DNA of 64,000 nucleotides, taken from contig NZ_BCRP01000007.1 in the NCBI RefSeq assembly GCF_001552655.1, forward strand, positions 62,001 to 126,000, in the 5' to 3' direction. The DNA comes from Alicyclobacillus kakegawensis NBRC 103104 (GTDB lineage Bacteria; Bacillota; Bacilli; Alicyclobacillales; Alicyclobacillaceae). This document shows positions 16,396 through 24,346 of this stretch, piece by piece; position 1 is the stretch's first letter; the number at the start of each line of letters is the position of its first letter. The notes beneath the pieces were generated by a model, which worked only from the letters and a program-made list of their open reading frames with translations, was not told where the DNA came from and made no database searches. A program made the translations under genes and the position numbers.

Positions 16396-16502
16396 AGACA
16401 ACCGATCTAGGGCCAGGCACCTTCCCCCTGCGGACCTTCTCGCCGTGGTTTTCCCATACTCGTTACAGCCGAGCCGTGTAATGGCACACGCCCTGGTCTT
16501 CG

Positions 16503-16967
16503 TCAATCCGACGGCGGGGGACTCTCATCCAGCCAATTGGTCAAACGACCATTCTGCGCATCGTACTCGGCGGCCACGACGTCCTGCGCCCCGTCTACAT
16601 GAGCGCTGACATACACCTGCCATGTGCTGTTATGCAACACCTGAATTTGAACTTGACCGCTGGGGACAGTCACCTGCTCATTCCACACGTGCGGACCCTC
16701 GTCGCGAAAGTCAGAGAGCACATATTGCATTGCACCCCTGGCCAACCAATACGCCTCCTGCAGATCCGCTTGTTGACGGTGAATCTGCAGCTCCACACCG
16801 GCCGCCATCATCAGCACGGTCACCCAACCGGTCGACAGCGCGGCGAACCCAACGGCCGCGAACAACACGTTGCCCGCATCGCTGTGCCCGCGCAAAGAAA
16901 ACGACCGGAGTCCCGTGCGCGCATCGGGCAGCACAACCCTGCGCTGGGATTGACCGACTCCGTTCAT
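16503..16967 (-). CDS. comGG: ComGG-like competence pseudopilin
   Basis: A 154-residue protein with one hydrophobic segment (NVLFAAVGFAALSTGWVTVLMM, about residues 33-54) and an extracytoplasmic domain with Trp-rich strands (TWQVYVSAHVDG). It lacks the canonical G-F-x-x-x-E cleavage site, as ComGG proteins often do. It is assigned from its place as the last gene of the comG operon and its size. The ATG at 16967 overlaps the end of comGF by 4 nt. It probably forms part of the tip complex of the DNA-uptake pilus. Confidence 0.65.
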   Translation of the reverse strand: MNGVGQSQRRVVLPDARTGLRSFSLRGHSDAGNVLFAAVGFAALSTGWVTVLMMAAGVELQIHRQQADLQEAYWLARGAMQYVLSDFRDEGPHVWNEQVTVPSGQVQIQVLHNSTWQVYVSAHVDGAQDVVAAEYDAQNGRLTNWLDESPPPSD

Positions 16968-17404
16968 GGCATGACACCCCCAATTGTGCATACGTGCAAC
17001 GTATGTTCGTGACCATCCAGCATCGTCACTTTGACAGAGAAGCCGTACCTCTCGGGAGCACAGTTAAGGGACGCAAAGCCATCCGCGAGAACACTGGTCC
17101 CTCCCCCCTCTTGCACACGAACCAACTGGCCCTCCGCATTGACCAGGTAGGTGTAAGAATCTCCATTTACCAAATCCAAGCTGAGCGTATTTGTGGTCGC
17201 ACGCACCCGAGAACTGGCGTGGCCGTCCTGACTCAGGACGCGCGCCGCATTGTCCCAGGCGGCTTCCGATGCCATTGCGTCCAATCCGGCCCTGCATTGT
17301 CGGCCCAGACTGAGCAACCAAAACAGCCCCACCGTCGTCAACACAGCCGACAGCCCGATGACCATGGTCACCTCCAGCAAGGAAAACCCATGTTCACGGC
17401 TCAC
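16964..17404 (-). CDS. comGF: ComGF-like competence pseudopilin
   Basis: A 146-residue class III pseudopilin. With the GTG at 17404 it starts MSREHG-FSLLEVTMVIGLSAV: a short basic leader, the prepilin peptidase site after G and the conserved E at mature +5. The rest is a globular domain with two spaced cysteines (NCAPERYGF, HVCTIGG). The start is chosen because it leaves a normal short leader; a TTG at about 17458 would give a 24-residue leader. It overlaps comGE by 11 nt and comGG by 4 nt. Confidence 0.7.
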   Translation of the reverse strand: MSREHGFSLLEVTMVIGLSAVLTTVGLFWLLSLGRQCRAGLDAMASEAAWDNAARVLSQDGHASSRVRATTNTLSLDLVNGDSYTYLVNAEGQLVRVQEGGGTSVLADGFASLNCAPERYGFSVKVTMLDGHEHTLHVCTIGGVMP

Positions 17405-17711
17405 CAGCCGTTCGACGCACCCAGATGCTCTGCACCGTCCCTTGACAACTCGCTTCAATACGGATCCAGGATGGATCTTCCACATCTTTCTGCACCTCTA
17501 GCTGGCATGTATAGCCATTCACTTGGAGTGAAGCGGGAACGCTTGGGTCACCGGCCGTGTACAATTCCGCAGCCTCATGGGCCGCCTCCACGGCAGCTTG
17601 GACCTGGTCTGACAACTGGATTTCGGAAAACGCTTGGCCCTCTGCGGCCGCCGCCGCTTCCGCCGCCCAGAGGAAGCACATGGCGGCCAGCAACACCTCG
17701 AGCAGAGTCAT
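17394..17711 (-). CDS. comGE: ComGE-like competence pseudopilin, no leader peptide visible
   Basis: A 105-residue protein that opens MTLLEVLLAAMCFLWAAEAA, i.e. directly with what should be the mature N-terminus of a pseudopilin (T-L-L-E-V with E at +5). No basic leader precedes it in frame: a TGA lies four codons upstream of the ATG. The ATG overlaps the comGD stop (ATGA), so the start is well supported. Either this pseudopilin is used without processing or the leader has been lost by a frameshift in this 20-nt region. Two cysteines (YTCQLEV, EASCQGT) may form a disulphide. Confidence 0.6.
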   Translation of the reverse strand: MTLLEVLLAAMCFLWAAEAAAAAEGQAFSEIQLSDQVQAAVEAAHEAAELYTAGDPSVPASLQVNGYTCQLEVQKDVEDPSWIRIEASCQGTVQSIWVRRTAGEP

Positions 17712-18223
17712 GACGACCCTTCACCTGCCGCGTTCGGGCCCATGCTGACCCACCCTGCCCCCGTATACAGGTGGACATCAGCTTCTGTCACACCGTCCGT
17801 CAGGCGCACTACACCCGCTACATGAGCATCCCCGGCCGAGTCGAATGCCACCCATCCTGTGCCCATTTGTAGATATCCATCCTTGTAATTCACTCCGTCC
17901 AGAAACGCCCTGTGCGAGAGGACCTGCGGTCCAACCCAGATGTCATATTGAGGTTGATACTTATGCAGGTCCAAGACGGCATAAGGACCGTCCACTTGGC
18001 TCAGTTCCTGTGTCTCACGAAAATCCCATACCAGTGACTGCGCGGTTTGCGTGACCTGTTGGGCCCCCAGCACGGGCGCCACACCCAACCACGAAACGGA
18101 AAGCGACAGGCCAACCAGCGCAACCGCCGCGCAGACCTCCAAGAGACTGAATCCTGCTTCGGGATTCCGCAGCCTCACCTTCCGCCCGGCAATCCGCAGC
18201 GACACCTCATTGCCCAGTACCAT
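17708..18223 (-). CDS. comGD: ComGD-like competence pseudopilin
   Basis: A 171-residue pseudopilin with a 24-residue basic leader ending NPEAG, cleavage before FSLLEVCAAVALVGLSLSV, and a soluble beta-rich domain (YLQMGTGWVAFDSAG, DVHLYTGAGW). The ATG at 18223 is preceded by GGGGAG at 8 nt. An upstream ATG at 18244 is possible but lacks a site. It overlaps comGC by 17 nt and comGE by 4 nt. Confidence 0.75.
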   Translation of the reverse strand: MVLGNEVSLRIAGRKVRLRNPEAGFSLLEVCAAVALVGLSLSVSWLGVAPVLGAQQVTQTAQSLVWDFRETQELSQVDGPYAVLDLHKYQPQYDIWVGPQVLSHRAFLDGVNYKDGYLQMGTGWVAFDSAGDAHVAGVVRLTDGVTEADVHLYTGAGWVSMGPNAAGEGSS

Positions 18224-18644
18224 TTGTTCCGCTCCCCGCGCCATCCTGGTATGTCACCTGTGCAGATCCGTCCGGCTGAATGGTAATCACGTAGTGCCCG
18301 CCTGCCGGGTCTTGCGGGATGGAATCCAGCAGTTGAGCGTCTTTGAGAGCTTGCAACTGCGCCTGGGAATCTCCGCTCGGATACTGGTGGTAGATCATGT
18401 AATATTCATTCAGCGCCGCCTCAATCGTCTTCTCGTTTTCGGAGCGCGCAACCGCCTGCACGTGCTGGCCGATACCGAACACGTGCGGGGCCACGATGGC
18501 CGTCATGACAGCTAGGATGGAGACGGCCACTACCATTTCCAGCAACGTGAACCCGCCTTCGCCGACAGCCCGCCGGGGATGCCCATCCTTGTAAGACCGA
18601 GGCGCTGACAGCCATTGCGCTACCGCCGCATTGAACCGCTTCAT
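18207..18644 (-). CDS. comGC: ComGC major competence pseudopilin
   Basis: A 145-residue major pseudopilin. Cleavage is predicted after GEGG, before FTLLEMVVAVSILAVMTAIVA, the classical N-terminal helix with E at +5. The C-terminal part (KTIEAALNEYYMIYHQYPSG) has the usual ComGC repeat-helix and ends in a Gly/Thr-rich tail. The leader from the ATG at 18644 is 31 residues, longer than the usual 5-15; no shorter in-frame start is visible. ComGC polymerises into the transformation pilus that binds DNA. Confidence 0.85.
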   Translation of the reverse strand: MKRFNAAVAQWLSAPRSYKDGHPRRAVGEGGFTLLEMVVAVSILAVMTAIVAPHVFGIGQHVQAVARSENEKTIEAALNEYYMIYHQYPSGDSQAQLQALKDAQLLDSIPQDPAGGHYVITIQPDGSAQVTYQDGAGSGTNGTGQ

Positions 18645-18677
18645 TCGTTCGCACACCACCCGTTTTTTGGAATGTGT

Positions 18678-19787
18678 TCAGGGTGCCAGCACGGGGCTGG
18701 ACATGGCCCCCATCAAGTCATACATCGGCAGCAACAGAGCCAACATCGTCACCGCCACGAGCCCGCCGCTCACACTTACCAGAACCGGCTCCAAGATACG
18801 CATGACCGCCTCCATTTGGCGTACCCAGCGCGCGCGGAGAAGAACGGCCGCCCGTTCGAGTCCAGACGAGAGGTTTCCGGTTGTCTCCGTCAGGGACATC
18901 AAGGACGAAAGAATCGGATCCCAGGCACCTGTCAAGGCCGAGGCCAGATTGTTGCCAGCCAAAAGCTCCACTCGCAAGGTCTTGCAGGCGACGGCCAACC
19001 AGCGGGGTTTCCCTTGTTGCTGCAAGACCGACAGGGCGTCCAATATCGGCACACCAGCGCTCACCAGCTGTGCCGTCATGGAGGCGAACGTCGCAGTCCG
19101 CTGCAGGCGGAACCACCTCCCCAGGGACGTGCGATGAATCCACCGCTGTAGCGGGTTGTGCGCCCGACGGTCCAGCCACCAAACGGCCCCCACGGCTGCC
19201 ACGAATCCGGCGAGGACAAACAGGAAGCACACGGGCATCAGGTGCAAGAATTGATTCGCCAGGCGGTAACTCTCCGGGGCTGAGGCCCCGGCCATTTGAT
19301 ACATGTTGGTCATCGACGGTAGGATCATGCGCAAAATGAACAGCTGCAGCACCAGCGTCATGACCATCAACAGCGCGGGGTACGCCGCAGACCGGACCAT
19401 CGCGGCCTGCCACTCCCGGCGTTTCCCTGTCTGCTCACTCCACAGCCGGAGACACTCGGCCAAACGGCCGGATTGCGCCCCCACTTCGAGCATCATGGTG
19501 AGATCTGTCGGCGCCCATGAACGCCACGCGTCACTCAGCAGTTCTCCCCGTTCCACCGCCTCACGAGCCACCTGTAACGCAAACACTCGTCCCCGCTGCC
19601 CACCTGGAGTTTGCAAGCACGCAATGGCCTCCCGCAACGGCAGCCCCGCTTCCAAGAGTTCCGCCAGGTCGCGGCAGAGGCTCACGGAATCGGCAGGACG
19701 CCAGCGTCGCCACCGCGCTCCCAACCGCCCTATACGCTCTGACTTCGACGGACCTGTAAGCGCCTGTGCGTGTTCACGTTCCGGCAT
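18678..19787 (-). CDS. comGB: ComGB type II secretion F-like membrane protein
   Basis: A 369-residue GspF-family platform protein. It has two cytoplasmic GspF helical domains (first DLAELLEAGLPLREAIACLQ; second FASMTAQLVSAGVPILDALS) and three membrane helices (about residues 150-175, 200-225, 340-365). It anchors the pilus motor to the membrane. The ATG at 19787 overlaps the comGA end by 14 nt; an ORF extension to 19868 lies wholly inside comGA. Confidence 0.9.
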   Translation of the reverse strand: MPEREHAQALTGPSKSERIGRLGARWRRWRPADSVSLCRDLAELLEAGLPLREAIACLQTPGGQRGRVFALQVAREAVERGELLSDAWRSWAPTDLTMMLEVGAQSGRLAECLRLWSEQTGKRREWQAAMVRSAAYPALLMVMTLVLQLFILRMILPSMTNMYQMAGASAPESYRLANQFLHLMPVCFLFVLAGFVAAVGAVWWLDRRAHNPLQRWIHRTSLGRWFRLQRTATFASMTAQLVSAGVPILDALSVLQQQGKPRWLAVACKTLRVELLAGNNLASALTGAWDPILSSLMSLTETTGNLSSGLERAAVLLRARWVRQMEAVMRILEPVLVSVSGGLVAVTMLALLLPMYDLMGAMSSPVLAP

Positions 19788-20799
19788 GTTCCAACGGTTC
19801 CTCCCGTATCCGCTGATCACGCGGGCTTGCATGCATGTCGTGCCAAGTCGATCCGGACGCAATCGCATGACGCAGCGCCTGTGTCATGCGATGTACCGTA
19901 AAGCGGGGCACGCGCCGAAGCACCCCGCTGCGACAGGCCTCGCATCCCCGACCCTGGCAGCGATAGCACACTTCGTCCAGCCAGGTCTGAACCACCGCCC
20001 CAATGAGCACATCGGCGATCAAGGATCGCGCCAGGCCAAACTCCGACAACCGCTCGGCCACTCCGATGAGGTCGGCCGCGTGCGCGGTCGCGAGCACCAG
20101 GTGTCCTGTGAGCGCCGCCCGCAACATCACCCGCGCCGTCTCCTCGTCTCTCACCTCGCCGATGGCAATCGCGTCCGGGTCCTGACGCAGGACCGCTTTG
20201 AGCGCGCTCGCGAAAGTGAAGCCGATCTTTTCCCGGATCTGGAACTGGTGGAGTTCTGGAATCGGCCTCTCCACGGGGTCTTCCAGACTGACTACGTGCC
20301 GGCCGCGTTCCGCCAGCCAGCGCATGATGGCATACAAGGTGGTGGTCTTGCCCGAGCCGGTTGGCCCCGCCACCACCATCAGGCCTCCAGCTCCGTTCAG
20401 CATGTGGGACAACTGTCGTACCTGAAGCTCATCCATGCCGAGCTGACGAAAATCGTATCTGTCCGTCCCCGCCAACAGGCGCAGGACCATACATTCACCA
20501 TGAATAAGCGGCAGCGTCGAGACGCGAACGTCGCAGGTCTCCTTTCCCTCCCAGTGAAAGGCGCCGTCCTGGGGCAAACGGCTCTCGGCGACATCCATGT
20601 TCGCCAAGGCTTTGATCCGCCGCACCAACGCGGGGCCGACCGGCGATTCGCTCGCCAAGTAGGGCACTAGAAGACCGTCCAATCGGAATTTCACCTCAAG
20701 CCGGCCGCCACTCACGCTGACATGCACATCCGTGCAACCTTGTTCCAAAGCCCCGTCCAATATCTGTTGGCACAGAAAGACGGCTGACGCTTCCTCCAT
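19774..20799 (-). CDS. comGA: ComGA competence traffic ATPase
   Basis: A 341-residue secretion/pilus assembly ATPase. Walker A is [15 protein letters not shown] near residue 150, the Asp box is SLEDPVERPIPELHQ, Walker B is LRQDPDAIAIGEVRDEE, and the His box is LVLATAHAADL. A cysteine cluster (CYRCQGRGCEACRSG, near residue 280) is the metal-binding CM motif typical of PilB/GspE-type ATPases. It powers extension of the ComG pilus. The ATG has GGAGGGA 6 nt upstream. First gene of comGA-GG. The 121 nt upstream are AT-rich, but I saw no ComK box (AAAA-N5-TTTT) there. Confidence 0.93.
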   Translation of the reverse strand: MEEASAVFLCQQILDGALEQGCTDVHVSVSGGRLEVKFRLDGLLVPYLASESPVGPALVRRIKALANMDVAESRLPQDGAFHWEGKETCDVRVSTLPLIHGECMVLRLLAGTDRYDFRQLGMDELQVRQLSHMLNGAGGLMVVAGPTGSGKTTTLYAIMRWLAERGRHVVSLEDPVERPIPELHQFQIREKIGFTFASALKAVLRQDPDAIAIGEVRDEETARVMLRAALTGHLVLATAHAADLIGVAERLSEFGLARSLIADVLIGAVVQTWLDEVCYRCQGRGCEACRSGVLRRVPRFTVHRMTQALRHAIASGSTWHDMHASPRDQRIREEPLEHAGT

Positions 20800-20920
20800 G
20801 CGAATCCCTCCATCTCCCGCCCAGACCGGGCGTCTTGCTAGAGAAATTCGCGAAGCCGCGGCAGCCGCCTGTTTGCAACACGAAACGGAATATATAAGAT
20901 TGTATGCATTTCACACGCTT

Positions 20921-21316
20921 TTACGTTTTTGTCGTACGGGCAAAGCGAAAGACCCATCCACCAGGCGAGGACACGCACAGCACATGCCAGGGGGCCCACA
21001 GAGCCAAACGATGATCGGCGCGAGAGAACGACTCCCCGCCCATCGGATGATTGTGAAACGACGCGAGCACAGACTCTCCTGCATCATGGAGATGATAAGC
21101 CCAGTCCACCAGGTCAGACGGCCGGATTGAAAAGTGATACGGAGTCGCCTCCACCCGGACGCCGCGAAAGACCACCCGTCCTTCTCGTGTCCGACAGAAC
21201 CACCCCAGGGCCTCATCCGGCCAGCAGGTGTCTGCCCACTGGGCCGCTTCGGCCGCGAACGGCGGCCCCCACCACTCGGGCGCGTCATTCGACAAAGTCA
21301 AATTCCATGTCGGCAA
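20921..21316 (-). CDS. JAMM/MPN (M67-like) metallopeptidase-like protein
   Basis: A 131-residue protein with a complete JAMM zinc signature: [14 protein letters not shown] fits H-x-H-P-x6-S-x2-D, and an upstream glutamate ([11 protein letters not shown]) is placed as in M67 enzymes. Such proteins remove ubiquitin-like or cysteine-carrier tails, or cleave isopeptide bonds; the substrate here is unknown, and no ThiS/MoaD-like or E1-like partner is nearby. The TTG at 21316 lies inside the obgE 3' end (32-nt overlap) and has no good ribosome binding site; later TTG codons (for example near 21295) are possible starts. It is expressed downstream of obgE. Confidence 0.72.
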   Translation of the reverse strand: MPTWNLTLSNDAPEWWGPPFAAEAAQWADTCWPDEALGWFCRTREGRVVFRGVRVEATPYHFSIRPSDLVDWAYHLHDAGESVLASFHNHPMGGESFSRADHRLALWAPWHVLCVSSPGGWVFRFARTTKT

Positions 21317-22571
21317 TCCTTATCACATCGCCCTCTTTGGCCCCACGCTGGCGGAGCGCATCGTCGACACCGCGGCGCTTGAGAATGCGTTGGAACCTTT
21401 TCACCGCATCATACTGCTCAAAATTGGTCATTCGCACCAACTTCTCCAGCTCCTCGGATTCGACGACAAAGGCAGATCCCTCCCGGTAAATGCGGAACGG
21501 GTGCTTGGGCTCGTAGCGGTAGACCTTCTTCTCCGGATCCGTATCTTCCGCCTGAGGCAGAGCCGCGGCGTCGACTGCCTCCGCCTGCTCCAACGCGTCG
21601 GCCACAGCCGTCAACAGCTCGGCCAAGCCGGAACGAGTAGCCCCAGAAATTGGATACACCACCTGATCCGGGTATGCGTCGCGAAACGCCTGCAGGTGTT
21701 CTTCAGCCTCCGGCAGATCCATTTTGTTGGCGGCCACCAACTGCGGGCGTCTCGCCAACCGAGCGTCATGCTTGTAGAGCTGCTCATTGATGACCTGGTA
21801 GTCCTGGATAGGGTCCCGCCCATCCACAGCTGCCATGTCAATCACATGCACCAACACCCGCGTGCGCTCAATGTGGCGCAAAAAGTCATGTCCCAGCCCT
21901 TTGCCTTCGTGGGCCCCCTCAATCAACCCGGGCAAATCCGCCATCACGAAACTGCGCCCGTCCGGTGCCTCCACGACGCCCAATTCGGGTGAGAGGGTGG
22001 TGAAAGGATAGTCCCCGATCTTCGGGCGAGCTGCGGATACGGCCGACAGCAAGGTGGACTTGCCGACGCTCGGATAGCCAACCAATCCCACATCGGCCAG
22101 AACCTTCAGCTCCAACCGCAACCAACGTTCCTGCCCCGGCTCTCCCTTCTCCGCGATCTCAGGAGCCGAATTGCCGGCATGGGCAAAGCGCGTATTCCCC
22201 CTGCCTCCCCGCCCACCGCGGGCGACGCACAGGCGCTGGCCGTGGTGCACCAGGTCCCCGAGGAACTCCCCCGTGTCCCCGTCGTACACGACCGTCCCCG
22301 GCGGGACCTTCACAACCAGGTCCTCGGCGCTCTGTCCATGGCGGTTTTTGTTGCGCCCGTTCTCACCCCTGGCCGCCTTGAAATGTCGTTGATAGCGAAA
22401 GTCCATCAGGGTGCGCAGGCCTTCGTCCACCATCAACACGACATTGCCGCCGTTTCCACCGTCGCCGCCGGCCGGCCCCCCAAGCGGCACGTATTTTTCC
22501 CGGCGATATGCGACAATGCCATTGCCTCCGTCGCCCCCCTTGACATAAATGCGCGCCTCGTCGACAAACAT
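21285..22571 (-). CDS. obgE: GTPase Obg
   Basis: A 428-residue essential GTPase acting in late 50S assembly and, in Bacillus, in the sporulation and stress responses. Three domains are visible: the glycine-rich Obg fold ([35 protein letters not shown]), the G domain (G1 [16 protein letters not shown]3 [17 protein letters not shown]4 [10 protein letters not shown]) and the C-terminal OCT domain (about 350-428). The ATG at 22571 has GGAGGGAT upstream; the track to 22637 is not needed. Located between spo0B and the JAMM gene, as in the Bacillus spo0B-obg pair. Confidence 0.97.
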   Translation of the reverse strand: MFVDEARIYVKGGDGGNGIVAYRREKYVPLGGPAGGDGGNGGNVVLMVDEGLRTLMDFRYQRHFKAARGENGRNKNRHGQSAEDLVVKVPPGTVVYDGDTGEFLGDLVHHGQRLCVARGGRGGRGNTRFAHAGNSAPEIAEKGEPGQERWLRLELKVLADVGLVGYPSVGKSTLLSAVSAARPKIGDYPFTTLSPELGVVEAPDGRSFVMADLPGLIEGAHEGKGLGHDFLRHIERTRVLVHVIDMAAVDGRDPIQDYQVINEQLYKHDARLARRPQLVAANKMDLPEAEEHLQAFRDAYPDQVVYPISGATRSGLAELLTAVADALEQAEAVDAAALPQAEDTDPEKKVYRYEPKHPFRIYREGSAFVVESEELEKLVRMTNFEQYDAVKRFQRILKRRGVDDALRQRGAKEGDVIRIADMEFDFVE

Positions 22572-22621
22572 CGCGATCCCTCCATATCCAGTCTGCGCCC
22601 TATGTATGGAGAATCCTTGCC

Positions 22622-23125
22622 TTAGTATGGGTGACACCCGTCGCGACGGATTCTGATATTCACCCGGGTCAAACCTCTGCCCAGCTCATCCGCCACACCC
22701 AGCCACCACCTGTCGACGTCCGGATCGCCCATCAGCACCACATCTGCGGAGCGACTCGGGACGCCCGGCTCGGCCGTGCCGTAGACCTGTACGCGCAAAC
22801 GAGGCACAGACGAGGAGGCCAATGATTGCTGCAACGCCCGCCACAGGTGGGAGAGTTCGCGCAACAGCGGCTCATCCATCGGAAACAGCCGCTCACAGGC
22901 CGCCAGTTCCAAGGAAGCGCACGTGGCCACGGCGAACACAAACTCCCAGTCGCTGTCCGCAGCCACCGATTGGGCTCGCGAAACCCCCTGCAGCCACCCC
23001 GACAACTCGATCAAAGCGGCCAGCGCCCGATCCGGTTTTCCCAACTGCAGATACCCTTGCACCAGCTGCAATCCGTTCAAGACATCGTGTCGATGCTGCC
23101 GAAAGACATCCGGCCACCCATCCAC
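22622..23125 (-). CDS. spo0B: Spo0B-like sporulation phosphotransferase
   Basis: A 167-residue protein with the Spo0B four-helix phosphotransfer domain: [20 protein letters not shown] holds the presumed phosphorylated His (RHD) in the usual H-box, and the C-terminal region is a degenerate ATPase-like fold (NIRIRRDGC). Spo0B passes phosphate from Spo0F to Spo0A in the phosphorelay. The start is GTG at 23125 with AAGGG about 9 nt upstream. A strong terminator ends 21-29 nt upstream, leaving almost no room for a promoter: spo0B expression must rely on readthrough or on an unseen promoter. It lies upstream of obgE, as in Bacillus. Confidence 0.85.
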   Translation of the reverse strand: MDGWPDVFRQHRHDVLNGLQLVQGYLQLGKPDRALAALIELSGWLQGVSRAQSVAADSDWEFVFAVATCASLELAACERLFPMDEPLLRELSHLWRALQQSLASSSVPRLRVQVYGTAEPGVPSRSADVVLMGDPDVDRWWLGVADELGRGLTRVNIRIRRDGCHPY

Positions 23126-23145
23126 GGGCCAACACCCTTCCGCCT

Positions 23146-23175
23146 GAAAAATAGGCCTGGCGAAACCGCCAGGCC
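23146..23175 (-). terminator. Intrinsic terminator after rpmA
   Basis: GGCCTGGCG and CGCCAGGCC form a 9-bp perfect stem with a 4-nt loop (23154-23175) followed on the minus strand by TATTTTTC. It ends the rplU-prp-rpmA unit just before spo0B. Confidence 0.9.
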
Positions 23176-23220
23176 CTTTTCCCCACTGTATGTCATAAAT
23201 GCCAAGCCCGAGGATTCTCT

Positions 23221-23529
23221 TCAGGCCTCGCTGACCACGGGCTCCTCCACCGCGACCGGATACACGCTCACGCGCTTGCGATCACGGCCCCAACGCTCAA
23301 ACTTGACTCGACCCTCCACCTTCGCAAACAGCGTATCATCCTTGCCAATCCCTACGTTGACGCCCGGGTGGATCTTGGTTCCCCGCTGACGGACCAAGAT
23401 GCTGCCGGCCGTCACCAATTGACCGTCTCCGCGCTTGACGCCCAGCCGTTTCGAAATGCTGTCACGACCGTTGCGGGTGCTCGACACACCCTTCTTGTGT
23501 GCAAATCGCTGCAGGTTTAGTTGCAACAT
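23221..23529 (-). CDS. rpmA: Ribosomal protein bL27 (Prp-processed type)
   Basis: A 102-residue bL27. The N-terminus [20 protein letters not shown] carries the Firmicutes-specific extension that Prp removes; cleavage is expected after LNLQRF, exposing AHKKG, which reaches the peptidyl transferase centre. The usual motif is LNLQFF, so the F-to-R change at the penultimate position is unusual. The core [19 protein letters not shown] is standard. The ATG at 23529 is used, since ATG 23538 would lengthen the extension. Confidence 0.96.
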   Translation of the reverse strand: MLQLNLQRFAHKKGVSSTRNGRDSISKRLGVKRGDGQLVTAGSILVRQRGTKIHPGVNVGIGKDDTLFAKVEGRVKFERWGRDRKRVSVYPVAVEEPVVSEA

Positions 23530-23540
23530 CGTCTTCACCC

Positions 23541-23861
23541 CTATTCGTGATGCATGCGCACTTGCACATGACGTGGATACTGCTCTGAAATCTGCTCAAG
23601 ACCGAGCACCATGCTGCGAAACAACAAGTCGGTCTCGGCGGAGATGCGATGGGACGGAAGCCGACAGAACAACTCATCCCCATCATCCGTACACTCCGGC
23701 ACCACACGCAACAGCGCCTCGCAGCTGTTGATGGCGTTTGTCACCAACGCCGAGACGGCCGCGCACACGATATCCGATCCCACATCCGCGTATCCGGCAT
23801 GCCCGCGCAACCGAAACTGGTGAATGCGCCCGTTCACCTCGGTCACATCGCAGACAATCAT
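23541..23861 (-). CDS. prp: Ribosomal-processing cysteine protease Prp
   Basis: A 106-residue protein of the Prp (YsxB) family, which removes the N-terminal extension of bL27. The catalytic His is in [12 protein letters not shown] and the catalytic Cys in [13 protein letters not shown]; both are present. The length is typical. The ATG at 23861 has AAGGGGA 4 nt upstream. It lies between rplU and rpmA in the conserved rplU-prp-rpmA order, and its substrate is the next gene. Confidence 0.95.
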   Translation of the reverse strand: MIVCDVTEVNGRIHQFRLRGHAGYADVGSDIVCAAVSALVTNAINSCEALLRVVPECTDDGDELFCRLPSHRISAETDLLFRSMVLGLEQISEQYPRHVQVRMHHE

Positions 23862-23869
23862 GAATCCCC

Positions 23870-24181
23870 TTAGACCTCGATGGCCTCTATACGCAGGCGC
23901 GTGTACGGCTGACGATGGCCCTGTTTCTTATGATAGTTCTTTTTCGGCTTATATTTGAACACCACAATTTTCTCGCCGCGGCCATGCCCCTCCACCTTGG
24001 CAATTACACGCGCTCCCGGCACCACAGGAGAACCCACCCGGACGCCACCGTCACCGCTGACGAGGTAAACCTCGTCCAGGGTCACCGAGTCACCGACCTC
24101 GGCCGCCAGTTTTTCAACCGTTACGACGTCCCCCACGGAAACCTTATACTGCTTGCCTCCGGTAGCCACAATCGCGTACAT
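23870..24181 (-). CDS. rplU: Ribosomal protein bL21
   Basis: A 103-residue bL21 with the signature start [18 protein letters not shown] and the C-terminal [14 protein letters not shown]. It binds 23S rRNA near domain IV in the 50S subunit. The start is the ATG at 24181, since family members begin MYAI; the in-frame start two codons earlier is unlikely. First gene of the rplU-prp-rpmA operon, behind a leader RNA. Confidence 0.97.
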   Translation of the reverse strand: MYAIVATGGKQYKVSVGDVVTVEKLAAEVGDSVTLDEVYLVSGDGGVRVGSPVVPGARVIAKVEGHGRGEKIVVFKYKPKKNYHKKQGHRQPYTRLRIEAIEV

Positions 24182-24267
24182 GACCAAACCGCTCCTTACT
24201 TAGACTCGCTGTCCAGGCACCCACAGGGGATTTCTCTGCCTGCAACATGCGGTTGAAGTAACAAATC
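24182..24267 (-). ncRNA. Candidate L21 leader RNA
   Basis: The 86-nt leader between the rplU promoter and the rplU start contains a hairpin (CAGGCA / TGCCTG, 24214-24242, with inner CCC/GGG pairs). The Firmicutes L21 leader is known as a ribosomal-protein regulated element in this position; I recognise the position and a stem-loop, not a full consensus match. Confidence 0.45.
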
Positions 24268-24273
24268 CATGTT

Positions 24274-24302
24274 AGCATATCATGCTTCCACGCAACTGGC
24301 AA
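24274..24302 (-). promoter_or_regulatory. SigA promoter of rplU-prp-rpmA
   Basis: TTGCCA (24297-24302) and TATGCT (24274-24279) are spaced by 17 nt on the minus strand. They lie between the spoIVFB stop (24347) and rplU. Confidence 0.65.
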
Positions 24303-24346
24303 GTTCACCTGTCGTCCGCGATCAAGGGACCCCGATTTCTCGGCAT

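Noticed and set aside
20800-20920. Search for ComK boxes upstream of comGA
   Set aside because: The stretch is AT-rich, but no AAAA-N5-TTTT pair in the right spacing is present, so competence control cannot be assigned from sequence.
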